Assembly: GCA_002709225.1 (NCBI GenBank)
Contig: PAQH01000138.1
Location: 1-64,000, forward strand
Reading direction: 5' to 3'
DNA from: Planctomycetaceae bacterium
GTDB lineage: Bacteria; Planctomycetota; Planctomycetia; Pirellulales; Pirellulaceae
DNA: 64,000 bases
Shown: piece by piece, positions 35,486 to 42,910 of the stretch
How the letters are laid out: the number at the start of each line of letters is the position of its first letter
How positions within the stretch are numbered: the stretch's first letter is position 1
Notes under the pieces: generated by a model
What the model saw: only the letters and a program-made list of their open reading frames with translations
Told to the model about the DNA's origin: nothing
Database searches by the model: none
Position numbers and translations under genes: made by a program

Positions 35486-36342
35486 GACCTACTCAACTCG
35501 TCTCCACAGGATCTTCACACTCCAGAATTGAACCATGCTATTCCACCAGCGCGAGCGACGCACACAGAAATGTGATGCCCTACCTAGGTGGCCAACTACA
35601 ATTTCACTTCGTCTTGAGACACGGTTCACCGAACCGCCACTGTCCCCCAGCCATTATAGCAGTCGTTGCACCTCTGACCGTATCGCATCCGACACACACT
35701 TCTTGGCAAGCACAATACATCGTTCGGTCAACACCGCTCACCAATGATACGTGGCGCCTGCTTTCGCTCCGGCTGGCCACCACCCACTTCACGAGAGCAG
35801 TCGGATACGCGACATCGATTACTGATTCTCCTCCCTGTCAGAACTGGATCAAGTCTGGCACAGCACAAAAACCTAACAAAGAGCTTTCAAGACAGCCTGG
35901 ATTGTTACGGCGTTTAATGTGCCCTGCCTCTCGACCACTATCCGACTCGATAACAAATCGACTCAAATCAACAGCCTCAAAACATCTTGGACGCACTCAA
36001 TCCACTTGAGTGACTATCCAGTGCCCGCAACCTACCTGAGTGTTGGGGGCCAAGCAGATTTACTGAGCTACCACCAACGGACAAAGGCACCAGACCTCGC
36101 CAGCACGGCAACCGTTGTAGCTCTTTATGCTACCGAAATGCTTAACTACCCCCATCCAGATTTGAGTATCTTCCGTACATCTTATGCAGCGTTGCCGAGG
36201 CCCACAGCCCCACCAACACTGAGCCTCACACCAAAGTTTCCACAGCGTGTATGCTTTCATCTACCGAGATGTACAACCGTTCCCTGATAACCAACTGCAC
36301 GCAGTGACAGCACAACCTGAAGTCAGCAAAAGGAACCATGCA
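35486..36342. other. Longest gene-free stretch of the window
   Basis: About 860 bp separate divergent genes. Frames such as 35572-36009 and 35919-36287 show no family, no ribosome-binding site and a random, Thr/Ser/Pro-rich composition, so I do not call them genes. I see no tRNA or strong terminator. The region may hold a decayed gene or an unrecognised RNA. Confidence 0.4.
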
Positions 36343-37449
36343 ATGACTAGCTACTCCCTCGACCACAATACATGTCGCGTACGACAGCAGCGGCTCCTCG
36401 CACTCATGGAGGAAAAGCAGGTCGATCTGGTGATCATCACACAACGAGAAAATATCCAATGGCTAAGTGGCCAGTGGTTCAACTGGCATTTCCAACCAGC
36501 TGCAGCCCTCGACGCAAATGGCCATCTGACATTAGTGGCACCCACAAAACCCCCAGTCACAGCCGCGGCCGACGAAGTCTTACATTACGAAGCACAATGG
36601 CATTCGACTCTTCGAAATGACCAGCGGGCCGCCTGCTCCGAAGTATTGTGGGATCGTCTACGAACCGCCTCGACACCACGCCGTATCGGTGTGGAATTTT
36701 CGACATTCGGACCGTGCCTCGCGCAGTACACCGACGCAGAACTGTTTGATGTCGAGCCTGACCTGTACGTTCTGCGACGCCATAAAGAAGCCGACGAATT
36801 GGTCATGATTAAGCGGGCGATTGCAGGCACTCAAGCCATGTATGAGCGAGCGCGCGAGATCATCGAACCAGGAATTAGCGAACTGGAGGTCTATAACCAG
36901 CTACAGGCAACCGCAGTTGATCGATTTGGAGAAGTCCTGACAGGTACTGGAAATGATTACCAATGCCGCTCGCGCGGAGGCATGCCACGGTCCCAACATC
37001 AAGCGGCCAAAGGCGATTTATACATTCTCGACTTGGGGCCCGCATACCGCGGGTACTACGCAGACAACTGCAGAACCATCGCTGTTAGTGATCCGAGTGA
37101 AGAACAACAAATTGCGTGGGAGCACGTGACAGCGGTTTTCGCCTTTGTCGAACAGACCGTCAAACCCGGATCCAGCGCGCGTGAATTGTTTATTGAAGTG
37201 CAAGCGATGCTGGATAGGGCGCCGGTGGGAATATTCAATCACCACCTAGGACACGGCTTCGGCCTTTTCCCTCATGAAGCGCCCCATCTGAACCCGCACT
37301 GGGACGACGTCTTTGAACACGGCGACACTTTCACAGTTGAACCTGGCCTGTACGCTCCTGAACTCAACGCCGGCATGAGAATTGAACAAAATTATGTCGT
37401 ATGTACCAGTGGAGTTGAATTGCTCACGACATTTCCAACCGACCTGTAA
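36343..37449 (+). CDS. M24 family metallopeptidase (Xaa-Pro aminopeptidase-like)
   Basis: A 368-aa pita-bread-fold enzyme with an N-terminal creatinase-like domain (about 1-140) and a C-terminal catalytic domain. Five metal ligands are visible: two Asp in LDLGPAYRGYYADNC, His in HLGHGFGLFPHE, Glu in FTVEPGLY and Glu in MRIEQNYVV. It probably removes N-terminal residues next to proline, or acts as a creatinase-type hydrolase. The ATG at 36343 has AAGGA 8 nt upstream; the frame is open further up to 36247 but lacks a better start. It is cytoplasmic, with no signal peptide. Confidence 0.88.
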   Translation: MTSYSLDHNTCRVRQQRLLALMEEKQVDLVIITQRENIQWLSGQWFNWHFQPAAALDANGHLTLVAPTKPPVTAAADEVLHYEAQWHSTLRNDQRAACSEVLWDRLRTASTPRRIGVEFSTFGPCLAQYTDAELFDVEPDLYVLRRHKEADELVMIKRAIAGTQAMYERAREIIEPGISELEVYNQLQATAVDRFGEVLTGTGNDYQCRSRGGMPRSQHQAAKGDLYILDLGPAYRGYYADNCRTIAVSDPSEEQQIAWEHVTAVFAFVEQTVKPGSSARELFIEVQAMLDRAPVGIFNHHLGHGFGLFPHEAPHLNPHWDDVFEHGDTFTVEPGLYAPELNAGMRIEQNYVVCTSGVELLTTFPTDL

Positions 37450-37505
37450 CCCCGCCAGCTCACCACGGGCATCTTGGCACCAGGGGCGGTCTGTGAACAC
37501 CGGCA

Positions 37506-38057
37506 TCAGCGACGCCGATCACTGCGCCTGGTTACACCATCGATTGCATTCGAATGTTGATAACGCTCCACTAACCAAACTCCGTTGACATCACGAAACC
37601 AGACGCGAACATACCTTGTCACACGTTGTGGAATGGAGTCAGAAGGCGCCTGAATTACCAGTAATACATTGAAGTCTGCCACAGCGACGTGAGGCTGTCG
37701 GCCCAATTGAATTCGAAGATTTCGCTTGATTACAACACGTTGGAACTCAAACCGATTCAAATAGTAATCCGCGTCCTTTCGAGCGTCACTGGCCTGTGGA
37801 TGCAATAGGTCGAATACCGCATCGACGTCACTGCATTCAATCGCATCTACAAGACGATGCAACGAGGACTGAATGCGTTCGCGGTCTGTTTCCACCCACC
37901 GTTCCAGCGCGAACATTGCTGCACCAAACCCGATCACTGAGAACGCGCAGTTCAACCATCGAAAAGAACTCGTCAGCAACCAGGCATAACCGAACACGCA
38001 TGCCCCGGAGACTCCAAAAGCAATCGCGTAACCAGGCTGTTCGAGAAGCCAGTCCAT
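37506..38057 (-). CDS. Membrane protein with NTF2-like C-terminal domain, unknown
   Basis: About 183 aa with two hydrophobic segments (AIAFGVSGACVFGYAWLL and LNCAFSVIGFGAAMFAL). These are followed by a soluble part with DRERIQSSLHRLVDAIECSDVDAVFDLLHPQA and a strand-rich end VTRYVRVWFRDVNGVWLVERY, which recalls SnoaL/NTF2-like small-ligand or adaptor domains. The start is unsure: ATG at 38057 or TTG at 38066. It is followed on the same strand closely by another small membrane gene upstream. Confidence 0.65.
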   Translation of the reverse strand: MDWLLEQPGYAIAFGVSGACVFGYAWLLTSSFRWLNCAFSVIGFGAAMFALERWVETDRERIQSSLHRLVDAIECSDVDAVFDLLHPQASDARKDADYYLNRFEFQRVVIKRNLRIQLGRQPHVAVADFNVLLVIQAPSDSIPQRVTRYVRVWFRDVNGVWLVERYQHSNAIDGVTRRSDRRR

Positions 38058-38085
38058 TACCGCCAACCCACCAGACAGCCAACAT

Positions 38086-38400
38086 TTACCCCGCCCGACG
38101 CGGGCGCCAGTAGTGCCACCAAACCATTGACCACGCGACCAGAAAACCGACGATCAACAATGTGAATAGCGGCCGCAAGTTAAGCCGCGTCGCACCTTGC
38201 GTCGACATCGGCGTCACTGGTGCTGCACCAGTCTCTTTCTCCGCGGCACGTTGGCGGCCTTGAAATCTTCGTTCTTCCTGAACTTGTCGCTCCAGCACCT
38301 TGGGCCCCATCAACACCAACCCCACTAAGCCCGCTGCACAAAAGACGTAACCCCAATACCAGGGAGATTCGAGTACAGAACGTCGTGCCGTCGGCTTCAC
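38086..38400 (-). CDS. Small two-helix membrane protein, unknown
   Basis: A 104-aa protein with an N-terminal helix (WYWGYVFCAAGLVGLVLMG), a charged linker (EERRFQGRQRAAEKE) and a second helix (LFTLLIVGFLVAWSMVWW) near a basic C-terminus. The GTG start at 38400 follows AAGGGGG by a few nucleotides. It lies directly upstream of the NTF2-like membrane gene (about 30 bp) and probably shares its mRNA. No family is recognised. Confidence 0.65.
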   Translation of the reverse strand: MKPTARRSVLESPWYWGYVFCAAGLVGLVLMGPKVLERQVQEERRFQGRQRAAEKETGAAPVTPMSTQGATRLNLRPLFTLLIVGFLVAWSMVWWHYWRPRRAG

Positions 38401-38509
38401 CGTTCCCCCTTTTAGCAGCGCAATGACACAGTCGCTCTCGACAGGTCACCGTCTCCCAAGAACCACATTGATACCGACCTGAAAGATTACCTCGATGCCG
38501 CCTGCCAAC

Positions 38510-39073
38510 TTATAGCGGAAAACGTGCCATTACGTCATAAGTTGGGCCACCCCTGCCCAGGAAACTGGCCATCACCAGCAACTCCTTCACCACGACGGTT
38601 CCCGCCGAAAACTCCTCATACTGTGCCATTAGTTCACCCAATTGCGGACTAGGCACGGGCCTGCGTAAACGACCGACTGTTAAGTGTGGTTGGTATGGCC
38701 GACGCTCTGGCAAAATCCCCAAATCACACAAACTGTTGTCCACAGACGCGTGTAGTTGCATTAAACGTTCGCTTCCCTGGGTAACACCAAGCCAAATTAC
38801 CTTAGGACGTTCACAATTTGGAAACGCTCCCATTCCTTCATAGCTAACCGTAAATGGACCGTGCGATCCCACCGCAGTACCGACCGCCTGACATACCTGA
38901 GAGACTTCGGTGTTGGGCACATCGCCAATAAACTTGATCGTGAGGTGCAGATTATCTGGTTTCATCCAGTTTACATTTGCATCGCTACAACGAAGCCGGT
39001 CAATCAAATAGGCTGCTCGCTTTTGCAGCGTCGATGATGTCGGAACCGCTACGAATGTTCGTATCTTCTTCAT
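38510..39073 (-). CDS. thpR: RNA 2',3'-cyclic phosphodiesterase (LigT/ThpR)
   Basis: A 187-aa 2H phosphoesterase that opens 2',3'-cyclic phosphates to 2'-phosphates. Both catalytic His-x-Thr motifs are present: HLTIKFIG (first) and HLTVGRLR (second), at about residues 43 and 127. FVAVPTSS at the start and LGRGGPTYDV near the end are usual for the family. It starts at the ATG at 39073. It is cytoplasmic; the neighbouring genes give no hint of a special RNA target. Confidence 0.9.
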   Translation of the reverse strand: MKKIRTFVAVPTSSTLQKRAAYLIDRLRCSDANVNWMKPDNLHLTIKFIGDVPNTEVSQVCQAVGTAVGSHGPFTVSYEGMGAFPNCERPKVIWLGVTQGSERLMQLHASVDNSLCDLGILPERRPYQPHLTVGRLRRPVPSPQLGELMAQYEEFSAGTVVVKELLVMASFLGRGGPTYDVMARFPL

Positions 39074-39271
39074 TACGGTGCGCCTTTTTCACGCAACCTC
39101 TGGCAGGCAATAGAATAGCTCCAGCCAACTAACACTACACGCGCTCGTAACACAGGGTGACTGTTGAGCGAACCAACAGTCACCGTGCGAGCTATCAGCC
39201 CAACAGCTGAGACCGACAGGTCCAATTTGGCCCCACAGACTGATCGGGGCATTCATTTGGACATCTTCAAC

Positions 39272-40174
39272 CTAGAGACGCAACATTGCTTGGTAACGTT
39301 CCATTCGCTGGACAAGGTCCGCCTGTTCAATCTGTTTCATTCGATCCAGACTAAAATCCTCGACATTGTAACTGGCTACGATCGTCCCGTATCCGATCGC
39401 CGCCTTTAATACTTCCGGACCCACTTCACCTTTCGATGCAAGGTAGCCCATCATCCCGCCAGCAAAACTATCACCGGCGCCAGTCGGATCAACGACACGA
39501 TCCGTAGGAAACGCAGGCAACGCATAGGTTTCCTGCTCTGAGAAAAACATCGCTCCATGCTCTCCTTTTTTTACCACAACAAAAGCCGGCCCCATTCGCA
39601 ACACATCCTGTCCTGCCTCAACCAAATTGGTCTTTCCAGTCAATAACTTAGCTTCACTGTCGTTCAAAACGAGGCCATCGATTTCATGCAATAACTGCTT
39701 GAGCTCGTCTGTTTCGTTTTGAATCCAGATATCCATGGTGTCGGCCACCACAAATCGCGAGCCATTTACCTGCGAGAGCACTTTCCGCTGCAGTGTTGGT
39801 GCACCATTTGCCAGAAACACAAAAGGGCATTCGCGATATTGGCCAGGAAGCTGGGGATCGAAATCAGCGAAGACATTGAGCTGCAATTCCAACGTCTCCC
39901 GATCATTCATGTCGGCGTGGTACTTTCCTTTCCAATGAAATGTCTGGGCCTCGGGAACGGTCTCTAACCCAAGGGTATCAATGCCGCGTGTGCGCAACCA
40001 TTGCGTGTATTCATCCGGCCAGTCCTCACCAACAACCCCTACGAGGGATACGTCTGAGAAATAGCTGGCAGCGTAAGAACAGTAAATGGCAGATCCTCCC
40101 ACCACACGATCGCGTGATGCGGTTGGAGTTTCTACGGAGTCAAAGGCAACCGACCCAACAACGAGCAACGACAT
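39272..40174 (-). CDS. PfkB family carbohydrate kinase
   Basis: A 300-aa ribokinase-fold enzyme. The N-terminal VGSVAFDSVETP and GGSAIYCSYAASYF are the substrate side, and DPTGAGDSFAGGMMGYL (around residue 235) is the PfkB signature with the catalytic Asp and anion hole. The N-terminus resembles adenosine-kinase-like and sugar-kinase members that are common in planctomycetes. It would phosphorylate a sugar or nucleoside; the substrate is not resolved. The ATG at 40174 is the first start. It is not clearly in an operon. Confidence 0.85.
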   Translation of the reverse strand: MSLLVVGSVAFDSVETPTASRDRVVGGSAIYCSYAASYFSDVSLVGVVGEDWPDEYTQWLRTRGIDTLGLETVPEAQTFHWKGKYHADMNDRETLELQLNVFADFDPQLPGQYRECPFVFLANGAPTLQRKVLSQVNGSRFVVADTMDIWIQNETDELKQLLHEIDGLVLNDSEAKLLTGKTNLVEAGQDVLRMGPAFVVVKKGEHGAMFFSEQETYALPAFPTDRVVDPTGAGDSFAGGMMGYLASKGEVGPEVLKAAIGYGTIVASYNVEDFSLDRMKQIEQADLVQRMERYQAMLRL

Positions 40175-40560
40175 TAGCGCACCTTCATACAGCTAGACGA
40201 AACAAGGTTAGCATCACATTTATCGAATGCATCAACAGCAGCATGCCGCGACAGCGTATCACTCGAGAGCCCAGGGCCACAAGGCACCATATGTACGTGC
40301 ATAGACAATCGAGACCGCGGCAGCAGCCTCAACGCATAGTTGGCGTGCCAGCAGACACCGCAGCTCTACCACACACTACCTCGCCGCGTTTGCCCCACCT
40401 TTACCAATACCGCTCCCACACTCTAGGTCATTCGGATAGCATCCCAAGGCAGATTCCGCAATAATAATGTGCTGTTCAACTTGATCGGATAATCGCAATC
40501 CGAACCCATGCAAGTCAGATAATTATAAGTCAGATAATGTTCTGTGCGGAGCATCTTCCC
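40175..40560. other. Intergenic stretch with a short direct repeat
   Basis: About 390 bp between divergent genes, with no coding frame of interest. Near the TPR gene, AAGTCAGATAAT occurs at 40512-40523 and again at 40527-40538. The second copy ends in a GATAAT that could serve as a -10 element for the TPR gene. Confidence 0.45.
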
Positions 40561-42237
40561 ATGCCTCAAAGATTTCTTCTCCTCGGTGTGATCGCTTTCC
40601 TATTCACCGAAGCATCGTTGACAGTTCTCCAAGCCGAGACCAAGGGCCAGGAAGATCTTGACCAGGCTATTGAACTGCAGCTAACCGCCCGGACTCCAGC
40701 AGACCTAGAGCGTGTTTCCGCGTTATGTGAGTCCGCGATCAAAAAGGGACTCGAGAAAGATAATGAGACCTTTGCGAAGCAACTCCTTGCCTCCACGTTG
40801 TTTCAAATTTCCCGTCGGCTCGGAACGGCGGTCCTGGCACAACAACAACCAAGGAATCCGCGATGGCAGGCAATGCGGAAGAAGGCCCTCGAAAATCTGA
40901 CCAAGGGATTTAGTTACGACAAGACCAGCGGTGACGCCTATACGCTGTTCGCGCGACTACACTCACTACCCGGTGGCAACAAAGAAAAAGCCCTAGAAGC
41001 AGCGAATCAATCGATTGATCTATTCGCAGAAGACAATCGCAAGAAAGCCGACGCACTGCTATTACGAGCGGGTCTGCAGAGCGACAAACAGAAACAACTG
41101 GCGGATGTTGACAAGGCGATTGAGACCGACCCGGAGAATGTTTCCGGCTGGCAATTGCGAGCCATCTATTATTTCCAGAACAACGATATTCCGAAAGGCA
41201 TCACCAATCTTGAAAAAGTACTGGAACTAGACCCCAAGAACGTGACCGCTTTGCAACAGCTCGCGACGGCTTACTTTTCGACCGAGAAAGAAGAGCAGGG
41301 ACGAGAAAAACTCGACCAGATTGTCGAAATCCAACCAGCAATCGGCTACCCACTAAGGTCTCGGTACTTCCAATCCCAAGGAAATCTCACCAAAGCGATT
41401 GATGACCTGGATGCAGCAATTGACCTGAATCCTCAACGCCTTGATTTGGTCTTGATGCGAGCCGACCTGTATCGTCGCGACCGGGCGTTTAACAAGGCGC
41501 GAAACGACGTCTCGCGTTTGCTTAACCGCAACCCAGACCTCTGGCAGGCAAGGTACTTGCGTAGCCAGATTCTTGCCGATGAAGGAAAACTCCCAGAGGC
41601 AATCAGTGAAATGCTATCTCTGGTACGCGGCCAAACGCAGAATCTCAGCCTGCGAGCTGAATTGATCCAGCTCTATGTGCGTGATAACCGACCGCGAAAA
41701 GCGGTCCAGGAATGTACAAAGGTATTGAATTCCCAAGCTGGTCATCCAACTTTTCTCAGTATGCGGGCCACCGCGTACATCAACATTGGGAAGCATGCCC
41801 TGGCAATTAAGGACTACGACATCGCTCTTGAAAAAGTTCCGGACAGCGAGCATATGCTGAACAACCTTTCCTGGATCCTATCGACCTCGAAAGATGATAC
41901 TCTGCGTGATGGCAAGCGTGCTCTGGAGCTGGGCAAACGCGCGTGCGAAATAACCAACTACAAAGCAGCGTACATTTTGAGCACATACGCGGCGGGGTTC
42001 GCCGAATTAGGTGACTGGGAAAACGCGACGAAATGGTCGAGCAAGGCCGTCGAGCTGAGTCGGCAGGACTTGGCCAACGCATCCACTCCGGACGACAAAA
42101 AAAAGCAAAAGGAAACTGTCGACCATCTTGAACAAGAGCTGGAAAGCTACAAGCAGAAAAAACCTTGGCGGGAAAGGCAAGAGACCAAAGAAAACACAAC
42201 ACCCATCCGTATTGGCGGTGGCAATCCGGCAACCTAA
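40561..42237 (+). CDS. Secreted TPR-repeat protein
   Basis: A signal peptide (about residues 1-25, QRFLLLGVIAFLFTEASLTVLQ) is followed by about ten TPR motifs between residues 90 and 500 (for example WQLRAIYYFQNNDIPKGI, AIDDLDAAIDLNPQRLDLVL and IKDYDIALEKVPDSEHMLNN). A lysine-rich tail follows. TPR scaffolds mediate protein contacts; this one is probably periplasmic. The ATG at 40561 has CGGAG 9 nt upstream, and starts further up are not needed. The HD-domain gene follows after 57 bp on the same strand. Confidence 0.82.
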   Translation: MPQRFLLLGVIAFLFTEASLTVLQAETKGQEDLDQAIELQLTARTPADLERVSALCESAIKKGLEKDNETFAKQLLASTLFQISRRLGTAVLAQQQPRNPRWQAMRKKALENLTKGFSYDKTSGDAYTLFARLHSLPGGNKEKALEAANQSIDLFAEDNRKKADALLLRAGLQSDKQKQLADVDKAIETDPENVSGWQLRAIYYFQNNDIPKGITNLEKVLELDPKNVTALQQLATAYFSTEKEEQGREKLDQIVEIQPAIGYPLRSRYFQSQGNLTKAIDDLDAAIDLNPQRLDLVLMRADLYRRDRAFNKARNDVSRLLNRNPDLWQARYLRSQILADEGKLPEAISEMLSLVRGQTQNLSLRAELIQLYVRDNRPRKAVQECTKVLNSQAGHPTFLSMRATAYINIGKHALAIKDYDIALEKVPDSEHMLNNLSWILSTSKDDTLRDGKRALELGKRACEITNYKAAYILSTYAAGFAELGDWENATKWSSKAVELSRQDLANASTPDDKKKQKETVDHLEQELESYKQKKPWRERQETKENTTPIRIGGGNPAT

Positions 42238-42294
42238 TCTTCAGCTCCGCGCGATGGGACACCGTTCTTTCCGTTGACGTGTTGCCAATACGCC

Positions 42295-42861
42295 ATGAAC
42301 CGTGACGCCGCGTACCATCTCGTCTGTGAATTCACACAAAGTGACAGCTTGCGCCGTCATATGCGCTGTGTCGAAGTAGCCATGCGATCGTATGCCCACA
42401 AATTTGGTGAAGACGAAAACAAGTGGGGAGTCGTTGGCCTGCTGCACGATTTCGATTACGAGCGCTGGCCCAATCCGCCCGACCACCCACTTAAAGGTTC
42501 AGAGATCCTGAAGGAAAGGGGATATCCGGACGATGTCATTTATGCCATCAAATCTCACGCGGATTATCTGACCGATTGCCCTCGAATTTCTCTGCTCGAC
42601 AAAACTCTCTATGCCTGCGACGAGTTATCAGGTTTCCTCACAGCATGCGCGATGGTAAGACCCAATGGACTCCTCGGGATGAAATCGAAGAGCGTCGTGA
42701 AAAAGATGAAGCAGAAAGGATTCGCGGCAGCGGTGAATCGAGACGACCTACACCGTGGTGCCGCAGACCTGGACGTCGACCTGAAAGAACACATACAGTT
42801 CGTGATTGACGCACTCGAGCGTCATGCTGAAGAGCTTCAACTTACAGGCAGCGCCCCGTGA
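42295..42861 (+). CDS. HD-domain phosphohydrolase-type protein
   Basis: A 188-aa protein with an HD motif: GLLHDFDYERW carries the His-Asp pair, and HPLKGSEILKERG plus YAIKSHADYL supply further metal-binding His, as in HDIG-type predicted hydrolases often annotated alongside nucleotidyltransferases. Such proteins cleave phosphate esters of nucleotides; the actual substrate is unknown. It begins at ATG 42295; the frame reaches a TTG at 42274. It lies after the TPR gene and converges with the pentahaem cytochrome gene. Confidence 0.82.
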   Translation: MNRDAAYHLVCEFTQSDSLRRHMRCVEVAMRSYAHKFGEDENKWGVVGLLHDFDYERWPNPPDHPLKGSEILKERGYPDDVIYAIKSHADYLTDCPRISLLDKTLYACDELSGFLTACAMVRPNGLLGMKSKSVVKKMKQKGFAAAVNRDDLHRGAADLDVDLKEHIQFVIDALERHAEELQLTGSAP

Positions 42862-42910
42862 GCCGTTGTGCGAAACACCTTAACGCTGCACTGACGATAC
42901 GGCCTTGCCC

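Noticed and set aside
35572-36009. A 145-codon frame in the long gene-free stretch
   Set aside because: It is rich in Ser, Thr, Pro and His in a chance-like pattern, without ribosome-binding site or recognised domain.
39164-39409. An 81-codon + strand frame
   Set aside because: It is the antisense shadow of the PfkB kinase 3' end.
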